Below, one piece after another: positions 26,353 through 34,931 of a stretch of 64,000 bases of DNA. The stretch lies in NCBI RefSeq assembly GCF_943192895.1, contig NZ_CALPCB010000008.1, forward strand, positions 106,225 to 170,224, given 5' to 3'. The number at the start of each line of letters is the position of its first letter. Position 1 is the first letter of the stretch. Origin of the DNA: Veillonella_A intestinalis. Its GTDB lineage: Bacteria; Bacillota; Negativicutes; Veillonellales; Veillonellaceae. The position numbers and the translations under genes were made by a program. Below the pieces are notes generated by a model. That model made no database searches, was not told the origin of the DNA, and was given only the letters and a program-made list of their open reading frames with translations.

Positions 26353-27303
26353 ATGCTAACAATGAAAGATGTGGAGCAACGACTCCTTTGGCAATCCGCG
26401 TGGCTTATGTTTGTTGTGGCTGTTAGTGGTACGATTATGGGGGTAATCACAGGTTCGGCAGCGGTTTTATTAGATGGCATTGTATCGTTTATGGCAGTCA
26501 TTATAAAAATCATGATGATTATGACGTCAAAATTAGTTTCTCGAGAAACGAGTAAGCGATTTCAATTTGGCTATTGGCAATTTGAACCGTTGGTGCTTAT
26601 GGTAGAAGGGGGCTTTACCTTACTATTCGTGTTATACGCCTTTATGACTGGGGTTACGAGTTTGTTAAGTGAAGGTCATGCCGTAGAAGCAGGGCCTATC
26701 GTATTGTATGCCGCTTTTTTTACCATCGTGGATGGGGCCTATTATTTTTATGTACAGCGTATTAATAAACGCTTGCAATCAAATTTAGTGAAATTTGATA
26801 ATATTAGTTGGTCTATTGATGCAGTGTTGGCAGCGGGTATTTTAGTTAGTTTTGCTATTGCCTGGGCCTTACAGCAGACAGAGTGGGCTTATTATGCTCG
26901 CTATGTGGATCCTCTAGTTTTAATTGCTTTATCTATCCAGATGATGCCAAGTGCTATAAAAATTCTTGTGCCTGCGACAAAGCAGATTATGGGCGTGGCA
27001 CCTACAGAAATTCATAATCGCGTACAAGTTATTATGGACGACTTTATGGCACGGTATCATTTCAAAGACTATGTAACTAGTGTACAAGCCTATGGCAAAT
27101 ACAATATTATCGAAATTGATATTTTGTTGCCAAAAAATTATAGTTGTCAGCGGATTGAAGCGTTAGATGAGATTCGTAATGAGATTGACGATGCTATTGG
27201 TGGTCGCTCTGATGAAAAATGGGTAACGATTACTTTTACGACTACTAAGCGGTGGATGGCAAAAGATTATTTATTAGATGATGACGAGGAAGAAGGGGTA
27301 TAA
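26353..27303 (+). CDS. Cation diffusion facilitator (CDF) family transporter
   Basis: 316 residues with five or six membrane segments and a cytoplasmic C-terminal domain from about residue 210. SAAVLLDGIVSFMAV near residue 36 and NISWSIDAVLAAG near 150 occupy the positions of the two metal-site motifs of CDF proteins; the usual histidines are replaced there, so metal specificity may be unusual. Members export Zn, Fe, Mn or Co against protons. The stop overlaps the next start by one base (TAATG). Confidence 0.78.
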   Translation: MLTMKDVEQRLLWQSAWLMFVVAVSGTIMGVITGSAAVLLDGIVSFMAVIIKIMMIMTSKLVSRETSKRFQFGYWQFEPLVLMVEGGFTLLFVLYAFMTGVTSLLSEGHAVEAGPIVLYAAFFTIVDGAYYFYVQRINKRLQSNLVKFDNISWSIDAVLAAGILVSFAIAWALQQTEWAYYARYVDPLVLIALSIQMMPSAIKILVPATKQIMGVAPTEIHNRVQVIMDDFMARYHFKDYVTSVQAYGKYNIIEIDILLPKNYSCQRIEALDEIRNEIDDAIGGRSDEKWVTITFTTTKRWMAKDYLLDDDEEEGV

Positions 27304-27872
27304 TGGAAATACCAAATAAAGAGTTAGTAGTCATTAAAGAGGCTGTAACGGCAGCAATAACTGAATTAATTGTAGTTAGTCATTTGACAGCTGGTGATGT
27401 AGTTGTCGTTGGCTGCTCTACTAGTGAGGTGCGGGGTTCGCGCATTGGCACTGATTCGGCTGAAGAGGTGGGGGCGACAATTATAGCGGCTCTGCTTGCT
27501 GTATTAGAGCCAAAACAGATTGCCTTAGCCGTACAGTGCTGTGAGCATTTGAATCGTGCGTTAGTGATTGAAAAGTCTGTAGCAAGAAATCGTGGCTGGG
27601 CTATTTGTAATGCAGTCCCACAATTACATGCTGGTGGGGCGGCATCCATGGCAGCTTATAATCAGTTTGAAGCACCTGTTGTTGTTGAAGCGATTGAAGC
27701 CGATGCAGGCCTTGATATTGGGGATACATTTATTGGTATGCATTTAAAACCCGTAGTAGTGCCTGTCCGTTTGGGGGTAAAACAAATTGGGGGAGCCCAT
27801 GTAACGGCAGCTCGCATTCGACCAAAATATATTGGCGGTAGTCGGGCTGCATATGATGAGGCTTTAATGTAG
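27303..27872 (+). CDS. UPF0340 / TIGR01440 family protein (YwlG-like)
   Basis: 189 residues matching the YwlG family of unknown function: VVVGCSTSEVRGSRIGTDSAEEVG near residue 34, VQCCEHLNRALVIE near 80, GGAASMAAYNQF and the end IGMHLKPVVVPVR-IGGAH. The invariant cysteine, histidine and acidic residues suggest an enzyme, but none is known. It overlaps the CDF gene by one base, so the two are translationally coupled. Confidence 0.85.
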   Translation: MEIPNKELVVIKEAVTAAITELIVVSHLTAGDVVVVGCSTSEVRGSRIGTDSAEEVGATIIAALLAVLEPKQIALAVQCCEHLNRALVIEKSVARNRGWAICNAVPQLHAGGAASMAAYNQFEAPVVVEAIEADAGLDIGDTFIGMHLKPVVVPVRLGVKQIGGAHVTAARIRPKYIGGSRAAYDEALM

Positions 27873-27888
27873 TAGAGGTGAAGAACGT

Positions 27889-28344
27889 TTGAATTTTTAT
27901 AGTTATGCCTATATTGCACAACAAGGGCAGTTTAATGCACTTATGCAATATGGATTGTCTTTTTTACTATTAGTAGCACTGTTATTAGTGAGTATTCAAT
28001 TTATTCGACATCGTTTGAATAGTCGATATCGTGATTTGACAATTTTATTGTCTTTAATTATAGTTTTCGTCTTAGGGATTCGCTGGAGCGAATATGATTC
28101 ATCGCTACGAAACTCAGAAGAGAGTAGCCGTATGGCTAATTTTGTAGTTACCGTTTCAGAGCGGCTAGGCGTTTCAAAAGACGATATACGTGTTAATACC
28201 TTACATTTGAATGAGGATGTAATTATCAATGTAGGTAATCGTTTTTACCGAGCTCAATTTACTAAGAATTTTGAGGCCTATTCACTAACGCAAGTCCATA
28301 TGATTGACTCGCAAATAAAAGTAGTGGATATAGCGAAGGAGTAA
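27889..28344 (+). CDS. DUF3290-type membrane protein
   Basis: 151 residues. Two hydrophobic helices (about 19-38 and 49-65) are followed by a soluble C-terminal domain of about 80 residues (MANFVVTVSERLGVSKDDIRVN). This size and layout, and the gene directly after it, match the DUF3290-DUF421 pair of Firmicutes. Translation appears to start at TTG 27889, with AGAGGTG about 9 bases upstream. No function is known. Confidence 0.78.
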   Translation: MNFYSYAYIAQQGQFNALMQYGLSFLLLVALLLVSIQFIRHRLNSRYRDLTILLSLIIVFVLGIRWSEYDSSLRNSEESSRMANFVVTVSERLGVSKDDIRVNTLHLNEDVIINVGNRFYRAQFTKNFEAYSLTQVHMIDSQIKVVDIAKE

Positions 28345-28351
28345 GATGATT

Positions 28352-28996
28352 ATGATAACTGGTTACACCCTCATTATGATTAAATTAATTTTGGGTATTT
28401 TGTGTTTAGTTTTTCAAATTAATTTGATGGGGAAAGGCAATTTAGCACCGAATTCAGCGATTGATCAAGTGCAGAACTATGTACTTGGTGGCATTATTGG
28501 TGGGGTTATTTATAATGATGCCATTGGTGTTTTGCAATTCCTGTTAGTTCTTATTGGTTGGACTATCGTAGTTATGGCTTTGCGCTATTTAGCAGCTTAT
28601 AATCATCATGTGAAACGAATCGTTGATGGTAATCCCGTTATTGTGGTTGAACGTGGTGAGGTGCAAGTAGAAGATTGTATGCGACATGGTGTGAGTGCAG
28701 GGGAATTACATTTGAAATTGCGCAGTGCCGGTATACGCCATGTCAGTGAAGTGCGACGGGCCGTATTAGAACAAAATGGACAAGTAACTGTTGTTAAATA
28801 TGGTGAAGATACTGTACATTATCCCTTAATTGCTGATGGGCAAGTGGACGAAAACGTGTTATCCTTAGTAGAAAAGGACCGTTCTTGGTTGGACGAAACA
28901 GTATTGGCACAAGGCTATGCTATATCTGATGTATACATGACTGAATTAGTTAAAGATGAGTTAGTCATTACTCCTTATGCAAAAGAAGGACGGTAA
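28352..28996 (+). CDS. DUF421 (YetF-family) membrane protein
   Basis: 214 residues. Three membrane helices at the N-terminus are followed by a YetF domain: HVKRIVDGNPVIVVERGEV near residue 90 and VRRAVLEQNGQVTVVKYG near 135, all typical of DUF421. ATG 28352 is 10 bases after GAAGGAG and is more plausible than the ATG at 28346, which is only 4 bases away. Relatives from spore formers have been linked to germination or stress, but their role here is unknown. Confidence 0.8.
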   Translation: MITGYTLIMIKLILGILCLVFQINLMGKGNLAPNSAIDQVQNYVLGGIIGGVIYNDAIGVLQFLLVLIGWTIVVMALRYLAAYNHHVKRIVDGNPVIVVERGEVQVEDCMRHGVSAGELHLKLRSAGIRHVSEVRRAVLEQNGQVTVVKYGEDTVHYPLIADGQVDENVLSLVEKDRSWLDETVLAQGYAISDVYMTELVKDELVITPYAKEGR

Positions 28997-29028
28997 TAAG
29001 TAAGGGGCGATGCTGAAAGGAGCTATTT

Positions 29029-29343
29029 ATGGCAAGTTTACAGCGTGCGTTGTTAGTGATTGCATTTTTGTATATTTTTTATCATATTTATTCTTACGGC
29101 TTGACCACTACTAATATGATTGCAATGGTACTATTAGTAGTATCCTTTATATTAGAGCTTACGCGTAAATCGAGACGCGCTAAATTAGAAGCTTATTTTG
29201 CTCGCAAAGAAGCGGAGGTAGCTGAGCAGGAAGCGGCGGCTGAAGCAGCTAAAATTGCTAAAACTAGTGACGGAGCTAAAGCAGGTTCTGATGATGCAAC
29301 AAAATCTCAGGAGAGTGTAAAAGTAAGTATAAATAAAAAGTAA
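29029..29343 (+). CDS. Small membrane protein with charged tail, unknown
   Basis: 104 residues: two hydrophobic helices (about 6-23 and 28-44), then a long basic and Ala/Glu-rich coiled-coil-like segment (AEVAEQEAAAEAAKIAK) and a low-complexity end. AAAGGAG stands about 7 bases before the ATG. It closes a run of five genes in the same direction that begins with the CDF transporter. It is not recognised. Confidence 0.7.
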   Translation: MASLQRALLVIAFLYIFYHIYSYGLTTTNMIAMVLLVVSFILELTRKSRRAKLEAYFARKEAEVAEQEAAAEAAKIAKTSDGAKAGSDDATKSQESVKVSINKK

Positions 29344-29405
29344 GCACAATAGTAAATAAGTTCGCTTATTACTAAGTAATTAGTCTATTTAAAAAGGAGT
29401 TTTAC

Positions 29406-30161
29406 ATGAAATTAATATCGTGGAATGTTAATGGTTTGCGTGCAGCGGTGACAAAAGGCTTTATGGAAAGCTTTGAAACATTAGATGCGGATATGTTTTG
29501 CTTACAAGAAACAAAATTACAGCCTCATCAAATTGAATTAGAATTGCCAGGTTATGAACAGTATTGGAATAGTGCCGTTAAAAAAGGCTATAGTGGCACC
29601 GCTATTTTCACTCGCCATAAGCCAATTCAAGTGACTAATGGGATTGGTATTGAAGAACATGACCAAGAAGGTCGTGTGATTACTGCAGAATTTGAAAATT
29701 TTTATTTGGTTACTTGTTATACGCCAAATAGTCAGCGAGAACTTGCGCGCTTAGGGTATCGCATGACTTGGGAAGATGCGTTTCGTCAGTATTTATTGGA
29801 ATTAGATGCTAAAAAACCAGTGATTCTTTGTGGTGATCTTAATGTGGCACATCAAGAAATCGATTTGAAAAATCCTAAGACAAATCGTAAAAATGCTGGG
29901 TTTACTGATGAAGAACGAGCTAAAATGACAGAATTATTAGGCGCTGGATTTACAGATACATTCCGTAAATTGTATCCTGAAGTAACTGATGCTTATAGCT
30001 GGTGGTCCTATATGGGGAAAGCCCGTGAGCGAAATGTGGGGTGGAGAATTGATTATTTTATTACCTCGGCTCGTTTAGATGATAAAATAGTTGAAGCTCG
30101 TATTCATCCTGACATCTTTGGTAGCGATCACTGTCCTGTAGAGTTGGATATTAATCTGTAA
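29406..30161 (+). CDS. xth: Exodeoxyribonuclease III (AP endonuclease)
   Basis: 251 residues: class II AP endonuclease of base-excision repair, also a 3'-5' exonuclease. Metal and catalytic residues are in the standard motifs: SWNVNGLRA near residue 5, CLQETKLQ near 34, YTPNSQRELARLGYR near 103, CGDLNVAH near 141, NVGWRIDYFI near 202 and SDHCPVELDI at the end. AAAAGGAG precedes the ATG. Confidence 0.95.
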   Translation: MKLISWNVNGLRAAVTKGFMESFETLDADMFCLQETKLQPHQIELELPGYEQYWNSAVKKGYSGTAIFTRHKPIQVTNGIGIEEHDQEGRVITAEFENFYLVTCYTPNSQRELARLGYRMTWEDAFRQYLLELDAKKPVILCGDLNVAHQEIDLKNPKTNRKNAGFTDEERAKMTELLGAGFTDTFRKLYPEVTDAYSWWSYMGKARERNVGWRIDYFITSARLDDKIVEARIHPDIFGSDHCPVELDINL

Positions 30162-30270
30162 TAAAAAGATGTGAAGATACAAAGAGTGCCTTATACTCTA
30201 TAGAATAAGTAAAATAGGGATACTTTATAGAGAAATATCTATATTTAATTGTCATATGAACAGACAATAT

Positions 30271-30313
30271 AGAGAGTCTAACTCAATTAAATGAGCTAGA
30301 CTCTTTTATTTTG
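30271..30313 (+). terminator. Terminator after xth
   Basis: AGAGTCTA-CTCA pairs with TGAG-TAGACTCT (12 bp with one mismatch) and is followed by TTTATTTT. Confidence 0.8.
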
Positions 30314-30392
30314 CTACTATTGTCAGGTTATGCGTATAAGTAATGGAGAAAATGAAGAATATGAAAAATGAATGGTGCATAAGCCTTGCCTG

Positions 30393-30401
30393 TGTTATAG
30401 T
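30393..30401 (+). promoter_or_regulatory. Extended -10 promoter of the glutamate dehydrogenase gene
   Basis: TGT followed by TATAGT, 75 bases before the start; no clear -35. Apart from this and the terminator, the 314-bp gap 30162-30475 shows nothing else. Confidence 0.45.
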
Positions 30402-30475
30402 GTAAACAGGACAAAGATTTAGTTTAGTTTTAAACTATTAATTTTATTGTGTATACGCAATAAGGAGAAACGATT

Positions 30476-31732
30476 ATGGCAAATTATAATCCCTACGAAA
30501 ACATGCTTAACACACTTGACGAAGCGGCTCAAAAACTTGGTTTAGAGCGCAACGATTATGAAGTAATTCGTCATCCAGAACGTGAATTGCAAGTAGCGAT
30601 TCCAGTTCAAATGGATGATGGTCATGTTGAAGTATTTAGTGGCTATCGTACTCAACACAGCACGATTATGGGTGCTGCTAAAGGTGGTATTCGTTTCCAT
30701 CCTGATTCTGATGAAAATGAAGTTCGCGCTTTGGCTGCTTGGATGACAATTAAAAACTCCATTGCTCACCTTCCTTATGGCGGTGGTAAAGGCGGTATTA
30801 AAGTTGATCCTAAGAAATTAAGTCAACGTGAATTAGAACGCTTAACTCGTGGCTTTGTACGTAAAATCGCTCCAATTATTGGTGTAGATACTGACGTGCC
30901 AGCTCCAGACGTAAATACTAACCCACAAATTATGGCTTGGATTGTTGATGAATTCTCCACACTTAAAGGCGTATGGTCTCCAGGTGTTGTAACTGGTAAA
31001 CCATTAGCTGTTGGTGGTTCCTTAGGCCGTAATGAAGCAACTGGTCGTGGTTGTATGTTTACTTTGAAGAGCTATCTTGAAAAGAATGGCAAAAAAATGT
31101 CCGATGTGACAATTGCTGTTCAAGGTTTTGGTAACGTAGGTAGTGTTGGTGCTTTATTGATGCATCGTGAAGGGGCTAAAGTAGTAGCTATTGGTGACGT
31201 TCATGGTTCCATTTACAATGAAAATGGTATTGACGTTGAAAAAGCTTACGAATATGCTAATGCCCATGGCCGTTCCTTAGAAGGTTATGAAGAACCAGGC
31301 ATGAAACGCATTCCAAATCCAGAGTTATTATTATTAGAAGTAGATGTTTTATATCTTGCTGCCTTAGAAAACCAAATTAATGGCAGCAACATGAAAGAAG
31401 TTAAAGCTAAAGCTATCTTAGAAGGTGCTAATGGCCCTACAACTAATGAAGCTGACTTATACTTCTTTGAAAAAGGCATTGATATTATCCCTGACGTATT
31501 AGCTAATGGTGGTGGCGTAGTTACTTCCTATTACGAATGGGTTCAAAATAAAGCTGGTTTCTATTGGGACGAAGAAGAAGTAAATACTCGTCTTGAAAAG
31601 AATATGAAAATGAGCTTTGAAGAAGTGTGGGCTATGCAACAAGAATATAAAGTATATCCTCGTTTAGCAGCTTACATGGTAGCTTTAAAACGTTTAGTTG
31701 ATGCTAGCAAACTTCGTGGGTTCAACGGTTAA
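30476..31732 (+). CDS. gdhA: Glutamate dehydrogenase
   Basis: A 418-residue enzyme of the short hexameric type (RocG/GudB-like) that interconverts glutamate and 2-oxoglutarate plus ammonia. The substrate-binding region GAAKGGIRFHPD near residue 63, the catalytic lysine block PYGGGKGGIKVDP near 97, the dinucleotide loop VQGFGNVGSVGA near 210, and ANGGGVVTSYYEWVQN near 345 are intact. Cofactor choice (NAD or NADP) cannot be read with confidence. AAGGAG precedes the ATG. Confidence 0.95.
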   Translation: MANYNPYENMLNTLDEAAQKLGLERNDYEVIRHPERELQVAIPVQMDDGHVEVFSGYRTQHSTIMGAAKGGIRFHPDSDENEVRALAAWMTIKNSIAHLPYGGGKGGIKVDPKKLSQRELERLTRGFVRKIAPIIGVDTDVPAPDVNTNPQIMAWIVDEFSTLKGVWSPGVVTGKPLAVGGSLGRNEATGRGCMFTLKSYLEKNGKKMSDVTIAVQGFGNVGSVGALLMHREGAKVVAIGDVHGSIYNENGIDVEKAYEYANAHGRSLEGYEEPGMKRIPNPELLLLEVDVLYLAALENQINGSNMKEVKAKAILEGANGPTTNEADLYFFEKGIDIIPDVLANGGGVVTSYYEWVQNKAGFYWDEEEVNTRLEKNMKMSFEEVWAMQQEYKVYPRLAAYMVALKRLVDASKLRGFNG

Positions 31733-31853
31733 TAATTGTTTATTATGTACAGCTCAGTACATACATGATAACGCTAAGTATAACTGTCTATCTTCAGCCT
31801 AATGAATAGAGGCTCTTATAATGAAATAAAATTAGAAGTATACTGTGCGCGAC

Positions 31854-31887
31854 AGCGGCTAGGAAAGTGATGCCTAGCCGCTTTTTA
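31854..31887 (+). terminator. Terminator after gdhA
   Basis: AGCGGCTAGG pairs perfectly with CCTAGCCGCT across a 9-base loop, followed by five T. The 121 bases between the gdhA stop and the hairpin hold nothing recognisable. Confidence 0.93.
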
Positions 31888-31949
31888 TGTGTATTTTTCT
31901 ATAGATTGAGATTCTTTTGAGAAAAAGTGAAAAATATATAAAAAAGTAC

Positions 31950-31978
31950 TTGCATTTAATTTGATTTTAGTATAGAAT
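31950..31978 (+). promoter_or_regulatory. tRNA cluster promoter
   Basis: TTGCAT (31950-31955), a 17-bp spacer and TAGAAT (31973-31978); transcription would begin a few bases before tRNA-Asn. Confidence 0.65.
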
Positions 31979-31992
31979 ATCTCTTGTACCAT

Positions 31993-32068
31993 TCCTCGAT
32001 AGCTCAGTCGGTAGAGCAATCGGCTGTTAACCGATCGGTCGTAGGTTCGAGTCCTACTCGGGGAGCCA
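31993..32068 (+). tRNA. tRNA-Asn (GTT)
   Basis: A 76-nt cloverleaf with acceptor TCCTCGA/TCGGGGA (one G-T pair), D loop AGCTCAGTCGGTAGAGC, anticodon loop CTGTTAA with GTT at 32026-32028, T-loop GGTTCGAGTCC and encoded CCA. Confidence 0.98.
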
Positions 32069-32070
32069 GT

Positions 32071-32145
32071 GGCCCGTTGGTCAAGCGGTTAAGACACCGC
32101 CCTTTCACGGCGGTATCGGGGGTTCGATTCCCCCACGGGTCACCA
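32071..32145 (+). tRNA. tRNA-Glu (TTC)
   Basis: A 75-nt cloverleaf with acceptor GGCCCGT/ACGGGTC, anticodon stem CCGCC/GGCGG, loop CTTTCAC with TTC at 32104-32106, GGTTCGATTCC T-arm and encoded CCA; two bases after tRNA-Asn. Confidence 0.98.
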
Positions 32146-32149
32146 ATAT

Positions 32150-32225
<76 letters not shown>

Positions 32226-32230
32226 CATTG

Positions 32231-32260
32231 GCGAGTTCGCAATAGCGAGCTCGCTTTTTT
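32231..32260 (+). terminator. Terminator of the tRNA cluster
   Basis: GCGAGTTCGC pairs with GCGAGCTCGC (10 bp) over an AATA loop, followed by six T. Confidence 0.93.
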
Positions 32261-32366
32261 ATTTTATTATGTAACTTCATTGGCTAATGAGCTAAGATGT
32301 GGTAACATAAAAGAATAAATATATAGCTATTATGGATAAGTAAAATAGATTGGCAGGAGGAATAAG

Positions 32367-33926
32367 ATGTCTGCATATATACCGTACTTAGTTGTATTAG
32401 GTGTGATTTTAGTATTCTTTTTAGTATGCTATTTAGTATTTCGTGATGGTGATACATCGGAAGCTACGCTTGATACAAGTTCAGATTCGGTTGTAAATAC
32501 CGATTATTATGCGCGGAAACGGCGCGATCATGGAGCGGAGTATTATCGAGAAGAACAGAAGGCGAATGATTCGCTAGCGCAAACTGGCGAGCAAGATATG
32601 GCGACTACATTTGTACCTTTATCTAAAGAACATGTAGGTAGTGAATTTGAAACGGCTATGGAGAACACTCCTGCTGCCAGCCTTAGTAATGATTTTGGCA
32701 TCACTGAAGGGGATAGTCGTCTAGGGGATGACATTGTATCTGATTTAGACATGACTAAGCCTATGCTTAAAATCCCTACAGAACCAAGTGCGAGCAGTGA
32801 AGCGGATTTAGAGTTAACACGGCGTATTCAACGGATTATGCCTGCCAGTGTTGAAGGGGCGGAAGCAGCTAATGATGCTACTCGTATTATTCCGATAGTA
32901 CGTGAACCTTTGACAAAAGAAGAAACGACTAATTTAGAGACTGCCCAGGATATGAAGGAGCCAGGCTTAACAGATTTAATTGCTTTAGGGACGAGTCATT
33001 TTATGAGTTCCTTTGGTGCGATTAATATAAGTACTAAAGAACAAGTATTAGATATTACAACGACTGCTTTGGAACGGTTAGGCATTACTGAAAGTGGTGA
33101 GTTGCAGGCTTTATTGGAAAATATCGTAGTGCAAGAAGCATTGCTTTGTATGCAAAAAGCATATGCTACCACCCCTACTAGCTGGATGAAAGAAACGGCT
33201 ATTGAAGCGTTTATTGATGTAGTGCAAGAACCTAAATCTAGCACGCCGTATTTGGTGGCGTTTGATGCATTGCGTATTTTGCCACATTTACAGTTAGGTC
33301 ATTTCCAGATTATGGCGCTAGCCTTGTTGTTGCAATATTCTCGTAATTCAAATAACTACAGCTTAGAGCATTTACAGCATTATGTAGATAAATATATTGA
33401 GCCATTTTTGTCTGAATTGCCACGCGAAGAATCTATGTATCGTCAGTTGGATTACTTGCGTTGCTCAACGCAAGAGTCAGAGCGCAATACGTTCTGGGAT
33501 ATAATGGTACACTCCTATCCTTTAGTGTTTGCTTATGCCGGTTTTGATAAGGATGAATTATCACGAGCTTTACGAGGCCATGCATTAGATGGTCGTTATG
33601 TAGTGAAGAGTATAAATTCTCCATTATTAAAATTAGCCGTTGTTGATGAAGGCTTGGCACCACGTTATTTCAAAATGGCACATATTGATAATCCTGAAAT
33701 TCAACAACATGTATTAGGCTTAGCTATGAGCAAGCCTGTTAACTTTACACAAGCGGATCGTAAGCTAGTATTGGAAAATATTTCGCCTGTATTACCTAAA
33801 GTGGCAGACATTTATGATGCTATGCCATTGAGCCATACAAGCCTTACCTTGTTGGGGCTTTACTTAGGTCGTGCACATGTAAAAGTGACAATTGGTGAGG
33901 AGTTTGACTTATCACCTTGGTTTTAG
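32367..33926 (+). CDS. N-terminally membrane-anchored helical protein, possibly LPO_1073/Vpar_1526 family
   Basis: 519 residues. One transmembrane helix at 5-25 (YLVVLGVILVFFLVCYLVF) is followed by a long, acidic, low-complexity cytoplasmic stretch to about residue 200. The C-terminal 300 residues look all-helical (ALLCMQKAYATTPTSW, FDALRILPHLQLGHFQIMAL, YLRCSTQESE), with no catalytic motif. My recollection of the Vpar_1526 family suggests a match to that part, but this is not verified. AGGAGG precedes the ATG. It is a single-gene unit between two terminators; its role is unknown. Confidence 0.7.
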   Translation: MSAYIPYLVVLGVILVFFLVCYLVFRDGDTSEATLDTSSDSVVNTDYYARKRRDHGAEYYREEQKANDSLAQTGEQDMATTFVPLSKEHVGSEFETAMENTPAASLSNDFGITEGDSRLGDDIVSDLDMTKPMLKIPTEPSASSEADLELTRRIQRIMPASVEGAEAANDATRIIPIVREPLTKEETTNLETAQDMKEPGLTDLIALGTSHFMSSFGAINISTKEQVLDITTTALERLGITESGELQALLENIVVQEALLCMQKAYATTPTSWMKETAIEAFIDVVQEPKSSTPYLVAFDALRILPHLQLGHFQIMALALLLQYSRNSNNYSLEHLQHYVDKYIEPFLSELPREESMYRQLDYLRCSTQESERNTFWDIMVHSYPLVFAYAGFDKDELSRALRGHALDGRYVVKSINSPLLKLAVVDEGLAPRYFKMAHIDNPEIQQHVLGLAMSKPVNFTQADRKLVLENISPVLPKVADIYDAMPLSHTSLTLLGLYLGRAHVKVTIGEEFDLSPWF

Positions 33927-33936
33927 ATATTAATGT

Positions 33937-33974
33937 AAAAGAGGACTTCTGTTAGAAAGAAGTCCTCTTTTTTT
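33937..33974 (+). terminator. Terminator, usable in both directions
   Basis: AAAGAGGACTTCT pairs with AGAAGTCCTCTTT and ends in seven T; on the minus strand AAAAGAGG gives a weaker T-run for the regulator gene at 34001. Confidence 0.92.
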
Positions 33975-34000
33975 GTGGCTCAGTTTAGATTGGATTAGGG

Positions 34001-34717
34001 TTAAAAGCTATATTCGCTAATAGCTGTTAAATCTAAGAGTTTTACTTTTTTGCCCTCAAATTCTATGATACTTTCATCTTGTAAACGACCTAATTCTCGG
34101 CTTAGTGAAGTACGGGATACATTGAGTACATCAGCCATTTCTTGGCGATTGTGCGGCAAAGTAATAGGGTTTTGCTTTTGACGACGATATAAATCATCGA
34201 AGTAGGCGTAAATGCGCTCCCGCATACCTTTTAAGGATAAGTAGTGAACTTTGCGGGTAAGGGCCAATGCTTTTTCCGACATATCGTGAAGTAAATTTGT
34301 TAGTATTTGTTTTTGACAGGTATCGCAATGGTTGAAAGAATTAGTAAAGGCTGATTTTGGTAAAAATAAAACTTCACTATCTTTAGTAGTTTGGATAGTA
34401 GCGGGCCAATTGGGCATATCGGTGAAGAGTAAAGCTTCGCCAAACATAGCCGAAGGGGTCAGTTCTGTCATAATGGTGCGTTGGCCGAGAACATTTTCGC
34501 GAGTTAAATGAGCGCGCCCTGATAGTAATAGGCCCATGCCTTCCATAGGTTCACCAGCAATGGCGATAAAACTATTTTTTTTAAAAGATTTAATAGTCAG
34601 ATCGGGCGAGCTTAGAAATAAACGTAATTGATCTTCTCCAATATTGCGAAATAAGGCGCTACTACTTAGGGTGTTTAAATATAGGGAAATGGTGTTATTA
34701 GATAATCCGATACTCAT
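34001..34717 (-). CDS. Crp/Fnr-family transcriptional regulator, probable hcp regulator
   Basis: 238 residues: an N-terminal cyclic-nucleotide-binding-like beta barrel (SFIAIAGEPMEGMGLLLSGRA near residue 47), a long dimer helix, and a C-terminal helix-turn-helix (NRQEMADVLNVSRTSLSRELGRLQ near 190). The Fnr four-cysteine N-terminus is absent; the only cysteine pair is CDTC near 130. It is transcribed divergently from hcp, 214 bp apart, and family precedent (HcpR-like, nitrosative stress) makes it the likely hcp activator. AAAGGAGG stands before the ATG. Confidence 0.87.
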   Translation of the reverse strand: MSIGLSNNTISLYLNTLSSSALFRNIGEDQLRLFLSSPDLTIKSFKKNSFIAIAGEPMEGMGLLLSGRAHLTRENVLGQRTIMTELTPSAMFGEALLFTDMPNWPATIQTTKDSEVLFLPKSAFTNSFNHCDTCQKQILTNLLHDMSEKALALTRKVHYLSLKGMRERIYAYFDDLYRRQKQNPITLPHNRQEMADVLNVSRTSLSRELGRLQDESIIEFEGKKVKLLDLTAISEYSF

Positions 34718-34815
34718 AGAAGCCTCCTTTAAGATAAAATTTTTGTAAATGTTGCCATAGCTACAGTTTTTTCTTTTTCAGTATACTATAATTTACACAT
34801 AGTCACAAATAAACA

Positions 34816-34917
34816 ACTTGCTTCAGGTGACATTTGGTTTGATGATATAGCAAGTGATTTATATTTTTTTTACTTTCTTACGAGTGCTAAGAAAGTGTCG
34901 TATCGGGTGAGTCCCGA
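34816..34917 (+). promoter_or_regulatory. hcp control region: inverted repeat and leader hairpins
   Basis: ACTTGCT (34816-34822) and AGCAAGT (34849-34855) are complementary and may be regulator half-sites. Closer to hcp are two hairpins, ACTTTCTTA/TAAGAAAGT (34872-34896) and TCGGG/CCCGA (34903-34917), the latter 2 bases before the AGGAGG ribosome-binding site. Confidence 0.5.
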
Positions 34918-34931
34918 AGAAGGAGGCTAAT

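Noticed and set aside
34718..34931. Classic FNR or CRP box upstream of hcp
   Set aside because: TTTGATGATATAGCAAG and the TTTACACATAGTCACAAA stretch look suggestive, but neither is symmetrical enough to match TTGAT-N4-ATCAA or TGTGA-N6-TCACA.
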